DNA of 12,345 bases, from positions 1-12,345 of the forward strand of contig JAQCJA010000091.1 in the NCBI GenBank assembly GCA_027593305.1. Direction: 5' to 3'. Every line of letters starts with the position of its first letter. The first letter of the stretch is position 1. This document shows, piece after piece, positions 1-7,165 of this stretch. The DNA comes from a bacterium. GTDB lineage: Bacteria > Latescibacterota > UBA2968 > UBA8231. A program made the position numbers and the translations under genes. A model generated the notes under the pieces. It made no database searches. It worked only from the letters and a program-made list of their open reading frames with translations, and was not told the origin of the DNA.

Positions 1-694
1 AATTCTCCAGCAACTTCGAAACAACGGCCCGCGACGGGCCCTCGTAGGGGGCGTAGTCGAAGGGCGTCACCCAGAATTCGAGGACGAGTCTGCCGCTCTC
101 ACCGGGCTGGAAGTCGTAGGAGTAGGCTGCATTCGACCAGGGCAGTTCCTGGAGCCATGGCTGGCAACCCCAGATCATGGCCCAGTGCTTGTCGACGGCG
201 GGCGTAAAGATGTGATAGTTCTGCGCCTGCACGCCCTGGAAGGTGTACCCCGACCAGGTACCCGGCTGAATGGTCTGCTGGTCGCTCTCGGGCAGGGCGC
301 TGGGAATGAGCGGTCCACCCGAAAGATCGGCGTCCAGAACGATCTCGAAGATATCGTTGTGCAGGCCGGGATGACCGAAATCCCAGTAGTCGTCGTAGGC
401 CTCGTAGAGGAAGTAGAGCTTGTCCATGCCCTTGACCCAGCCGACACGGACCGAGACATCGAGATCCCCCCGGTCCATCGTCGTGCCGCGCACGGTGTCC
501 TTGATCTGCTCCGTGCCGACGGCGTAGTCGCCCGGTACCATGGCCCAGTCCGCCGTATCGCCATCGATACGGGGGATCATGTCTGCGGGAAACTGGAAGA
601 TCTTGAACTCAACACCTGGGCGTTCGAGGGCGCCCGCCTGGGAAGACACAAGCATGAGGACACCCAGCAGGATGCTGACGGTCTTTCTTGGCAT
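1..694 (-). CDS. exported CBM9-like (DOMON-type) carbohydrate-binding protein, C-terminus off the window
   Basis: The frame is open from an ATG at 694 to the window edge (231 codons seen, no stop), so the gene is partial. GGAG lies 6 nt before the ATG and supports this start. Residues 1-22 form a signal peptide (charged PRK, a hydrophobic ILLGVLMLV core, then SSQAGA), so the product is exported. Residues 43-123 have the CBM9/DOMON-like pattern: IDGDTADW at 43-50, a strand with LYEAYDDYWDF at 96-106, then NDIFEIVLDAD at 113-123. In this fold such proteins bind sugars or sit beside glycosidases. The seen part is rich in aromatic residues, as expected for glycan contact. It is the last gene of the minus-strand run after the metallo-hydrolase, 183 bp downstream of that stop; I see no clear promoter or terminator in the gap. 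The fold assignment is from pattern memory; binding specificity is unknown. Confidence 0.72.
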   Translation of the reverse strand, partial: MPRKTVSILLGVLMLVSSQAGALERPGVEFKIFQFPADMIPRIDGDTADWAMVPGDYAVGTEQIKDTVRGTTMDRGDLDVSVRVGWVKGMDKLYFLYEAYDDYWDFGHPGLHNDIFEIVLDADLSGGPLIPSALPESDQQTIQPGTWSGYTFQGVQAQNYHIFTPAVDKHWAMIWGCQPWLQELPWSNAAYSYDFQPGESGRLVLEFWVTPFDYAPYEGPSRAVVSKLLEN

Positions 695-877
695 GATGGG
701 CTCCGCGGATCGCGTGGGCAAGGGGTATGAAAGCCGGGGAACAGCGCGTGCCTCGTCTGGCGCACCATACGAATGCCTACCAACGAAGGGAATCAGGCGA
801 GCGAGCGCCAATGGCTGTGGGGCGCGGCCAGGGTGGGGCAGCAAAGTCGGCCTTGGGGCGCTGGCCGGCCGGGACGG

Positions 878-2071
878 TCAGGGAGCAGCCGTCACCGGCG
901 ACAGATGTGACGAGACCAGCGGCGCTTCGGCTGCCGTCTGCCAGGGTGTCGACGGCCACCAGTGGGTCGGGTACGGTACAGCCCCGGGCACGACACTACC
1001 GCCGGGCAGGGGAGTGGCAACGGCGACGCCCTGCCGGCGGGCGGCGACGAGGACCCGCTCGATGGGCTCCGTCCAGCCATGCAGCGCCAGATCGAACATG
1101 CCCCAGTGCACGGGGATCATGAGGCCGCCTCGAACCATGGTGTGCGCCAACACGGCCTGTTCCGGACCCAGATGTACGTCGGCCCACATGGCATTGTAGG
1201 CGCCCGACTCGATCATGGTCACGTCAAACGGGCCCAGACGCTGGCCGATGTCGGTGAATCCGGGGAACATGGCCGTGTCGCCGCTGTAGTAGATCCGGTG
1301 TTGTCGCCCCAGCAATGCCCAGCCGGCCCACAGCGTGCAGTCCCGATCCCGCATGAGCACGGAGCGACCGGAGAAGTGTCGTGCCGGCGTGGCGACCAGA
1401 CGCAGATCACCGATGCTCTGCTGCTGCCACCACTCCAGTTCCGTGATGCGCCGCGCCGGCACCCCCCAGTGTTCGAGATGCGCACCAACCCCCAGGGGCA
1501 CGATGAAGGGTACTTCGCTGGTGACGAAGCGCCGGATCGTGGGAAAATCGAGGTGGTCGTAGTGGTCGTGGGAGATGACGATGGCATCCAGTGGCGGCAG
1601 GTCGTCGAAATCCAGGGGGGGTGGGAAGAAGCGCTCCGGTCCAAGCCAGTTGAAGGGCGACGCACGTTTGCCCCAGACGGGATCGATGAGGACGCGCCGG
1701 CCGTCTATTTCCACGAGCAACGTCGAGTGGCCCAACCAGGTGATGCGCAGGCCTCCGGCGGGGGGCTCGGCAAAATCTGCGGCAACACGATGCACAACCG
1801 GGGGTGTTGCGGCGGGCACGCTATACGGGCTGCCCCCTGACATCCAGGCGCGCGCGGCGGCGAAGAACGCCGGGTCCACCCGTGGCAGGACATCAACGAA
1901 GTGACCGTCCTGCCAGTGCTCGGAAGCCTCCATACGTGCCAGACGCGCCCCCGAAGCCCGGGCGCCCATGGCGGTCCAGCCTGTGAAGTATGCCGCCACC
2001 AGCACCTGCAACAGCAGTACGGCAAGGCCGGCGCCGACAAGAAGAACCCGCCTCACGCCGACTGGCACCAC
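878..2071 (-). CDS. membrane-anchored metallo-beta-lactamase-fold hydrolase, NAPE-PLD/UlaG-like
   Basis: This 397-residue protein belongs to the Lactamase_B_2 group that includes NAPE-hydrolysing phospholipase D and UlaG. Key motifs: TWLGHST at 111-117, LIDPVW at 128-133, the metal site HDHYDH at 168-173, a further ligand in ARHFSGR at 230-236, YYSGDT at 261-266, and PVHWGMFDLALHGW at 320-333. The order and spacing match complete family members. Residues 7-30 are strongly hydrophobic after VGVRR, so the enzyme is probably tethered to the inner membrane facing the periplasm. The start is a GTG with no clear Shine-Dalgarno; GTG codons at 2068 or 2056 are equally possible and keep the anchor. 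It lies 85 bp downstream of the FAH-family gene and may share its transcript. The substrate is not readable from sequence: phosphodiester, lactone and phosphonate-type chemistry all occur in the superfamily. Confidence 0.9.
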   Translation of the reverse strand: MVPVGVRRVLLVGAGLAVLLLQVLVAAYFTGWTAMGARASGARLARMEASEHWQDGHFVDVLPRVDPAFFAAARAWMSGGSPYSVPAATPPVVHRVAADFAEPPAGGLRITWLGHSTLLVEIDGRRVLIDPVWGKRASPFNWLGPERFFPPPLDFDDLPPLDAIVISHDHYDHLDFPTIRRFVTSEVPFIVPLGVGAHLEHWGVPARRITELEWWQQQSIGDLRLVATPARHFSGRSVLMRDRDCTLWAGWALLGRQHRIYYSGDTAMFPGFTDIGQRLGPFDVTMIESGAYNAMWADVHLGPEQAVLAHTMVRGGLMIPVHWGMFDLALHGWTEPIERVLVAARRQGVAVATPLPGGSVVPGAVPYPTHWWPSTPWQTAAEAPLVSSHLSPVTAAP

Positions 2072-2156
2072 TCAGCAACGAGGATGCCGCAGTCGAAGTG
2101 GTCCCGCCACTGGCCGTTCCGTAACAGCAGTCGCTGTGTGCGCAGGGGCGGTTTCC

Positions 2157-3002
2157 TCATGCGGCATCGACCGTGACGGCATCCTGCTGGCCAAGGCCTT
2201 CCACGCTCAGTTGCACCCGCTGGCCGGCGGTGAGGAATTTCTGCGGTTTGAGGCCCATACCAACACCTGGAGGCGTGCCGGTGGCGATGAGATCACCGGG
2301 CTGCAGGCTCATGATCTGACTCAGGTAGTGGACGATGAAGGCGACACCGAAGATCATGGTCTGTGTCGTGCCGTTCTGATACCGATGACCATCGACGTCG
2401 AGCCACAGGGACAGGTTCTGCGGATCGGGTACCTCGTCACGTGTGACCAGCCACGGGCCGAAGGGGCCGAAGGTGTCGCAGCTTTTCCCCTTGGTCCAGT
2501 TGCCCCCGGTTTCCAGCTGAAAATGCCGTTCCGACACATCATGCACGGTGCAGTAACCGGCGACGTGACTCATGGCATCGGCCTGGGACACGTAGCGTGC
2601 CTCGCGGCCGATGACGAAACCCAGTTCCACCTCCCAGTCCGTCTTCTTGCCGTGGCGCGGGATGACGATGGGATCATTGGGGCCGTTGATGGCACTCGTC
2701 GCCTTCATGAAGACAATCGGCTCTGTCGGGATCGGGTTGCCGGTTTCAATGGCATGATCGGAGTAGTTGAGACCGATGCAGATGAACTTGCCGACGTTGC
2801 CGACAGGTGGTCCCAGTCGGGGTGTGCCACTGACGCGGGGCAACGACGCCGGGTCGAGGGCGGCAAGCCTGGCAAGGGTATCGTCCGCCAGACTTGGGCC
2901 ATTGATATCGTCGACGTGCGCCGACAGGTCGCGCAATACGCCCTGGTCATCAAGCAGCCCCGGCTTTTCCTGTCCTTTGCCGCCATAACGAAGAAGCTTC
3001 AT
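2157..3002 (-). CDS. fumarylacetoacetate hydrolase family protein, 2,4-diketo-3-deoxy-L-fuconate/rhamnonate hydrolase type
   Basis: This 281-residue cytoplasmic enzyme (no signal peptide) has the full FAH fold. GKFICIGLNYSDHA at 71-84 opens the catalytic domain. The metal ligands are E124 and E126 in DWEVELG, and D155 in VHDVSER. KGKSCDTFGPFGPW lies at 171-184 and TGTPPGVGMG at 241-250. The stretch from DVSERHFQLE through DEVPDPQNL is typical of the subgroup that cleaves 2,4-diketo-3-deoxy-L-fuconate or -rhamnonate to pyruvate and lactate, often mislabelled ureidoglycolate lyase. The ATG at 3002 is preceded by AGGAC with good spacing. Only 29 bp separate it from the stop of the GH29 fucosidase upstream, so the two are very likely co-transcribed. 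That pairing favours an L-fucose-derived substrate (inference). Acylpyruvate or other FAH substrates cannot be excluded. Confidence 0.93.
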   Translation of the reverse strand: MKLLRYGGKGQEKPGLLDDQGVLRDLSAHVDDINGPSLADDTLARLAALDPASLPRVSGTPRLGPPVGNVGKFICIGLNYSDHAIETGNPIPTEPIVFMKATSAINGPNDPIVIPRHGKKTDWEVELGFVIGREARYVSQADAMSHVAGYCTVHDVSERHFQLETGGNWTKGKSCDTFGPFGPWLVTRDEVPDPQNLSLWLDVDGHRYQNGTTQTMIFGVAFIVHYLSQIMSLQPGDLIATGTPPGVGMGLKPQKFLTAGQRVQLSVEGLGQQDAVTVDAA

Positions 3003-3031
3003 GTCTGTGTCCTGTTGGTGGTTGGGGTTGA

Positions 3032-4327
3032 CTACTCTCTGTGCAGGTCTACCGGCCCATGCAGCTGCAGGGCCAGAACGGTCATCAGCGGGTCAGTTTC
3101 CGCTGCCGGGACGTCGATGTAGAGGATGCCGGGCACGGGGCTCCAGTACTGCTTGCCAAGGATCTGGCTGTGCAGCTTGGTGCCATTGCCGACAATGCGT
3201 ATCCGGTCCACGGAGTTCTTCAGTCCTTTGACGACGACGGGTCCGTCCGGACGATGTGGCAGGAACAGGTAGAGAATACGCCCATCTGCCGACAGTGTCG
3301 TGGGGCCGTAGAAGTGGCCGGCGGGAATGCCGGCGCGTGTGCCGTAGATGGCCTCGGCGTGGGCTCGGGTCCAGCGGCCGAGTTGCTGCAGGATGTCGAC
3401 CTGCTCTGGTGGAATCGTGCCGTCGGCATGGGGTCCGATATCGAGCAGCAGATTGCCACCACCGGCCAGTACGTCGGCAAAGATGCGGATGATCTGATAT
3501 GGCGTCTTGTAGTTGTGATCGTTCTCCTGATACCCCCACGAGTCGTTCATCGTCAGGCACAGTTCCCAGGCTCCCTCCGGGGGGGAGATGGGCAGGCCCT
3601 GCTCGGGTGTGGCGTAGTCACCGAAACCATTGATCCGTGAATTGAGGATCACCTGCGGCAGCCAGGATCGCAGACTGTCGACAAGGGCCGCCGACTGCCA
3701 TTGTTCGGCATCGAACTCCCAGTCGCCATCAAACCAGAACAGATCCGGCCGGAAGCGGGTCGCAAGCTCGCGCAGTTGCCCCTCACGGAAGCGCAGGAAC
3801 CGGTCCCAGCGCTCCGGGTCCTCCACGTAGCGCCGCTGAGTTCTGGTGAATACGGGGTAGTCGGGGTGTGACCAGTCCAGATGTGAGTAGTACAGACCCA
3901 CGCGCAGATCGCGTTTGCGCATCTCCTTGACGAAGGGTTCCAGCAGATCGCGCCGCGCCGGTGTCGCCTTTGCCGTACTCAGATCGTTCTGTTGGGTGTT
4001 CCACAGCGCGACACCGTCATGGTGTTTGGTCGTCAGCACGGCGTAGCGGGCGCCGCTCTGTTCGATGAGTTTCGCCCACGCCCCGGGATCGTAGTGTTCG
4101 GCGGTGAAACCATCGAGCTGGGCCATGTAGTCGTCGTGCGACACGTAGCCGTTGAAGAAGGACCATGACTCGTCGATGCCGTCAACGGCGTAGATCCCCC
4201 AATGGATGAAAATCCCCAGTCGCGCCTCGCGGAACCAGGACAGCCTGTCTGCAGCGGGGGCCTCCCCGGCGTGGGCGCCGACACCGGCCAGGGCAGCCGT
4301 CAGTGCAGCAAGAAAGAGTCGATTCAT
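3032..4327 (-). CDS. secreted alpha-L-fucosidase, glycoside hydrolase family 29
   Basis: This 431-residue protein would remove terminal L-fucose from glycans outside the cytoplasm. The start chosen is the ATG at 4327 because it gives a clean signal peptide (MNRLFLAALTAALAGVGAHA, cleavage near residue 20). In-frame starts further up (ATG 4351, TTG 4384) only add a non-hydrophobic lead. No good Shine-Dalgarno is visible, unlike most neighbours. GH29 signatures in order: FIHWGIYAV at 40-48, YAVLTTKHHDGVALW at 95-109, RVGLYYSHLDW at 142-152, the nucleophile motif LFWFDGDW at 196-203 with predicted nucleophile D200, and GNLLLDIGPHADGTIPP at 291-307. Residues after about 335 form the usual small C-terminal beta domain. 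The acid/base residue is not conserved in the family and I do not assign it. The gene heads a minus-strand operon with the FAH-family hydrolase, and a sugar oxidoreductase diverges from it. Confidence 0.94.
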   Translation of the reverse strand: MNRLFLAALTAALAGVGAHAGEAPAADRLSWFREARLGIFIHWGIYAVDGIDESWSFFNGYVSHDDYMAQLDGFTAEHYDPGAWAKLIEQSGARYAVLTTKHHDGVALWNTQQNDLSTAKATPARRDLLEPFVKEMRKRDLRVGLYYSHLDWSHPDYPVFTRTQRRYVEDPERWDRFLRFREGQLRELATRFRPDLFWFDGDWEFDAEQWQSAALVDSLRSWLPQVILNSRINGFGDYATPEQGLPISPPEGAWELCLTMNDSWGYQENDHNYKTPYQIIRIFADVLAGGGNLLLDIGPHADGTIPPEQVDILQQLGRWTRAHAEAIYGTRAGIPAGHFYGPTTLSADGRILYLFLPHRPDGPVVVKGLKNSVDRIRIVGNGTKLHSQILGKQYWSPVPGILYIDVPAAETDPLMTVLALQLHGPVDLHRE

Positions 4328-4419
4328 GGGTATAACAGAAAAGCAAGTCATCGGTGTGCGCCAATGTGTAGACTTGTCACCCAAAGCAGTGAAATCCTGA
4401 CGCGAGACAGAGGCGACGT
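4328..4419. promoter_or_regulatory. divergent intergenic region between GH29 and Gfo/Idh/MocA genes
   Basis: These 92 bp are the only space available for promoters of both the minus-strand fucosidase operon and the plus-strand oxidoreductase, so shared regulation is likely. AGAGG at 4409-4413 is the Shine-Dalgarno of the oxidoreductase. TATAAC-like AT-rich sequence occurs at 4331-4336, too close to the fucosidase start to be its obvious -10. I find no convincing -35/-10 pair and no clear operator palindrome. Confidence 0.35.
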
Positions 4420-5415
4420 ATGAGCAACACCATCCGCTGGGGGATTCTCAGCACGGCCAAGATTGCCGAGACGGCTTTCATCCCATCCCTGGGGCAGACC
4501 CGCCGGGGCACGCTGGCCGCCGTCGCCAGCCGCGACGGGGAGCGGGCCCGGAAATTCGCCAAAAAACACGGTGCCGGGCAGGCCTTCGGCAGCTATGAGG
4601 CGATGCTGGCCAGTGACGCCATCGATGCTGTCTACATCCCGCTGCCCAACAGCATGCATGCGGAATGGACGCAGAAGGCGGCGGCGGCAGGCAAACACGT
4701 GTTCTGCGAAAAGCCTCTCGGGGTCAGTTCGGCGGAAGCACAGCGTATGGTTGACAGTTGTCGGGACGCCGGCGTGACGTTGTTCGAAGCCTTCGTTTTC
4801 CTCTACCACCCGAAGTCACTGAAGCTGCGTCAGGTACTGGAAAAGGGCGCCATCGGTGATCTCGTGCAGATGACGGCGAGCTTCACGTTTCCCCTGCAGC
4901 GTCCGACCGACAACATCCGCATGAACCGTGAGCTTGGCGGCGGCAATCTCATGGATGTAGGCTGTTACCCCATTGCCTACAGCCGCTTCGTCTTCAACGA
5001 AGAACCCATCGCCGTGCAGGCCGCCTGCCGCATGGATCCGAATTACGGCGTCGACACGCGTTCGTCCATGGTGCTGACTTTTTCTGGAGACCGCCACGCC
5101 GCCCTGCAGTCCGGCTTTGATGCACCGGGTGGGCAACGGGCGGTGATCCACGGCGAGTCGGGATACATCGCCGTGCCGCAGCCCTGCCATCCCAAGGAAC
5201 AGGATGGCTTCGTCGTCTGTCGGGGAACGCAGGAAGAGTCGGTCCTGGTCGAGGCGGGCGTGCCACCCTTTGCGCCGGCGATCGAACACTTTCACGATTG
5301 TGTGCTCGACGGGGTCGAGCCAATCGCCACCGCGGCAAATGCCATCGGTACGCTGCGCGTGATCGAAGCGATACGGGAATCTGCGGCGACGGGTCGGCGG
5401 GTCGAACTGGTTTAG
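4420..5415 (+). CDS. Gfo/Idh/MocA family NAD(P)-dependent sugar oxidoreductase
   Basis: This 331-residue cytoplasmic enzyme has an N-terminal Rossmann domain opening with RWGILSTAKIAETAF (6-20). The glycine-rich turn is the GxxSTAKIA variant seen in the dihydrodiol-dehydrogenase/glucose-fructose-oxidoreductase branch. Further signatures are VYIPLPNSMHAEWT (71-84), HVFCEKPLG with the catalytic-site EKP at 97-99, and the C-terminal substrate-domain motif ELGGGNLMDVGCYPI (171-185). There is no Tat signal. AGAGG 7 nt before the ATG supports the start. It diverges from the fucosidase operon by 92 bp. Members oxidise or reduce sugars and cyclitols using NAD(P); a role on fucose or a related deoxy sugar is inference from position only. 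The last five codons (V-E-L-V-stop) form the first unit of a 15-bp tandem repeat that continues past the gene. Confidence 0.93.
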   Translation: MSNTIRWGILSTAKIAETAFIPSLGQTRRGTLAAVASRDGERARKFAKKHGAGQAFGSYEAMLASDAIDAVYIPLPNSMHAEWTQKAAAAGKHVFCEKPLGVSSAEAQRMVDSCRDAGVTLFEAFVFLYHPKSLKLRQVLEKGAIGDLVQMTASFTFPLQRPTDNIRMNRELGGGNLMDVGCYPIAYSRFVFNEEPIAVQAACRMDPNYGVDTRSSMVLTFSGDRHAALQSGFDAPGGQRAVIHGESGYIAVPQPCHPKEQDGFVVCRGTQEESVLVEAGVPPFAPAIEHFHDCVLDGVEPIATAANAIGTLRVIEAIRESAATGRRVELV

Positions 5416-5475
5416 GTCGATCTGGTGTAGGCCGATCTGGTGTTGGTCGATCTGGTGTTGGTCGATCTGGTCCGG
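5401..5475 (+). repeat. five tandem 15-bp units, the first being the 3' end and stop of the oxidoreductase gene
   Basis: Five head-to-tail units of 15 bp read GTCGAACTGGTTTAG (5401-5415), GTCGATCTGGTGTAG (5416-5430), GCCGATCTGGTGTTG (5431-5445), GTCGATCTGGTGTTG (5446-5460) and GTCGATCTGGTCCGG (5461-5475). Unit 1 is the coding end of the upstream gene including its TAG; unit 2 carries a second in-frame TAG; units 3-5 have lost the stop. The array fills the space up to 30 bp before the stop of the convergent HAD gene. It looks like slippage duplication of the gene terminus. I see no hairpin or T-run that would make it a terminator. Confidence 0.9.
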
Positions 5476-5504
5476 GCGGCGTGTATGCGGGCCATCGGCC
5501 GACC

Positions 5505-6377
5505 TCAGTCGAGAATCGATTCGCAGACGTAGTCTGGCAGGATGCCGGTGGCATCCATCAGCATCTGCACATCCCTGCGGCGGGTATTGCCCGACAGGAC
5601 CAGAGCGGTATCGATGCCGAAGTGGTTGCCGCCCATGATATCCGTCTCCAGAGTGTCACCCACCATGAGTACGTCCGCCTTATCCAACGGACCCTCCTGG
5701 CGGATGTGCTCGAGGGCAAAGTTGAACATCTGTGGATCGGGCTTGCCGAAACGGATGAAGCGTTTGCCGACGACACGTTCCACCATGTCCGCCAGGGCGC
5801 CCACGGCAACGGAGACATCGTTGCGCGACACCGGATAGGTGTGGTCCGTGTTGGCGACAATGACGGGAATGTTGCGCGAGCGCAGCAGGTTGATGGCGTG
5901 GTTGAGGCCGGGCTCCCATTGGAACCCTTCATCATCGAGAAAGACCAGGGCGCTCACCTCGTCGGCCTGTTCCGGTTCGAGATCCTGAATTGATATCGTC
6001 TTCAGGCCGGCGGTCTCGACGTAATGCGCCGAGACATGCGTGCCGACATAGGCAACCAGGCCGGACTTCACCTTGCGGTGCAGGAATTCGCGGGCGAGCA
6101 TGCCGGAGGAGATGATCCTCTCCTCGGTGATTTCGCTCAATCCTGCGTCGAGGTAGGCCGATGCCAGCTTCAGCGGCGATCGCGAGGCATCGTTGGTGAC
6201 GATGTAGAAGGTGATGCCGTTGTCCCGCAGAAAAGCGAAGGTGTTTTCGATCCCCGGGATGATGCCACGATGGTTCTTCAGCACACCATAGGCGTCGAAG
6301 AACACCGCTTTGTAGCCGGTGACAATGGAACGGAACGACTGGACGACGACTTCCGGGCGGCGGCTTTCGGTGGACAT
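5505..6377 (-). CDS. HAD superfamily subclass IIA (NagD-like) hydrolase with DAY motif I
   Basis: This 290-residue cytoplasmic protein has a C2-cap HAD layout. Motif I is FFDAYGVL at 26-33 with nucleophile D28. Motif II is VTNDASRS at 60-67. The cap covers about 85-205. Motif III lysine is K212 in RFGKPDPQMF, and motif IV is VGDTLETDIMGG at 239-250. The ATG at 6377 has GAGGGG just upstream. In-frame start codons further out run into the preceding kinase-like gene, so they are rejected. Its start is 10 bp from the stop of that gene, so the two are probably translated together. Relatives dephosphorylate sugar phosphates, nucleotides or p-nitrophenyl phosphate. The usual second Asp of DxDG (the general acid) is Tyr here, as in a NagD-like subfamily of unknown substrate; activity may be altered. 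Confidence 0.9.
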   Translation of the reverse strand: MSTESRRPEVVVQSFRSIVTGYKAVFFDAYGVLKNHRGIIPGIENTFAFLRDNGITFYIVTNDASRSPLKLASAYLDAGLSEITEERIISSGMLAREFLHRKVKSGLVAYVGTHVSAHYVETAGLKTISIQDLEPEQADEVSALVFLDDEGFQWEPGLNHAINLLRSRNIPVIVANTDHTYPVSRNDVSVAVGALADMVERVVGKRFIRFGKPDPQMFNFALEHIRQEGPLDKADVLMVGDTLETDIMGGNHFGIDTALVLSGNTRRRDVQMLMDATGILPDYVCESILD

Positions 6378-6387
6378 GAAGATCCCC

Positions 6388-7104
6388 TCAAAGGGAGAGA
6401 GCGCGCAGCAGGCGCTCGATATCGAGACGGCCGATCTGCGGCAGGTACGTTGCATACGCCTCCCTCTGCAGCCGCGAACCGTACATGCTGTGGAAGAAGT
6501 GCTGGCCATACTTTACGACATAGTTGAGAATGAAGAACCTGTAGGCCTCGGGCAGAAAGCGCACTTCCGCTTCGGTCAGTGGAAACTCCTCGTGATAGGC
6601 CCGCAGGAACTGCACGAAACGGTCTTCGAGGAAAGGATCGATGATGTAGCTGAATACGGTCTGGTCGCCCCCCGTTGAGACGACGCGGCTGAAGAAGTAG
6701 AAGTCGAGGACACGGGAAGAGACGCGGAACCAATCGTAGTCCCAACGGCTGTAGAAACGACCATCGGCAGAAACGGAAAAGTTGCCGATGTTCCAGTCGA
6801 CAAAGACGGGTGTTGCCGGCAGTTCATCGTAGCCATCGCGGTCGAGCCCCAGCAGATAGAGCTCGCAGTGGCTGCGGATCAGATCGATGTGCAGGCCATA
6901 CTCGTAACGACCCTGGTCGGAGTCGAGTTGTACGAGCAGATCGTCGATATCGTAGCGGGTCGTCTTGGAAAAACCTGGCAGTTCCGGTGTAGCCAGGCTG
7001 CACGCCCGATGGAAACGAGCCAACTCGCGCCCCAGATTGTCAACATGGTGGGACTCGAGTTTGCGTGGCAAGCGGTCGCCGACAGCAACCGGGCGGTAGA
7101 ACAC
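6388..7104 (-). CDS. truncated phosphotransferase-like protein (APH/choline-kinase fold, C-lobe only)
   Basis: The annotated start is a GTG at 7104, the first usual start codon in this frame; the protein from there has 238 residues. Protein-like sequence in the same frame begins earlier, near 7155 (ESVYTFRHGGLGEDVWV). From there the protein reads as a hinge strand, then LGRELARFHRA (24-34), then a Brenner-like catalytic loop VFVDWNIGNF (100-109; D103, N108) and a metal-site segment RWDYDWFRVSSRVLDF (120-135; D122 or D124). This order fits aminoglycoside-phosphotransferase/choline-kinase-like proteins. The usual N-lobe (about 80-100 residues with the ATP-binding lysine) is absent: the upstream DNA encodes a glycosyltransferase fragment in another frame. 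The catalytic-loop His of HxDxxxxN is also Phe. I infer a deletion product, possibly not functional as a kinase. The substrate is unknown. The HAD gene follows 10 bp downstream. Confidence 0.6.
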   Translation of the reverse strand: MFYRPVAVGDRLPRKLESHHVDNLGRELARFHRACSLATPELPGFSKTTRYDIDDLLVQLDSDQGRYEYGLHIDLIRSHCELYLLGLDRDGYDELPATPVFVDWNIGNFSVSADGRFYSRWDYDWFRVSSRVLDFYFFSRVVSTGGDQTVFSYIIDPFLEDRFVQFLRAYHEEFPLTEAEVRFLPEAYRFFILNYVVKYGQHFFHSMYGSRLQREAYATYLPQIGRLDIERLLRALSL

Positions 7105-7144
7105 GACCCAGACATCCTCACCGAGGCCACCGTGACGGAACGTG

Positions 7145-7165
7145 TATACCGACTCACCTGTGGTA
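7145..7165 (-). other. apparent junction between glycosyltransferase and kinase gene fragments
   Basis: Glycosyltransferase-like reading (ending RVYHR, then TGA at 7154-7156) and kinase-like reading (from about GESVYTF) meet here in two different frames on the same strand. The simplest explanation is a deletion that removed the rest of the first gene and the 5' part of the second. I see no IS remnant or direct repeat at the join. Confidence 0.5.

Noticed and set aside
878..2071. Metallo-hydrolase as a cytosolic UlaG-type lactonase completing a fucose pathway
   Set aside because: The N-terminal membrane segment makes a cytosolic role unlikely, and the motifs resemble NAPE-PLD at least as well as UlaG.
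962..3122. Long plus-strand open frames opposite the metallo-hydrolase and FAH genes (962-1840, 1968-3122)
   Set aside because: They have no protein-like composition or Shine-Dalgarno and lie wholly antisense to clearly recognised genes; they are GC-rich shadow frames.
5416..5504. Bidirectional terminator between the convergent oxidoreductase and HAD genes
   Set aside because: Only a tiny GGCC-ATC-GGCC inverted repeat is present, with no T-run; the space is mostly the tandem array.
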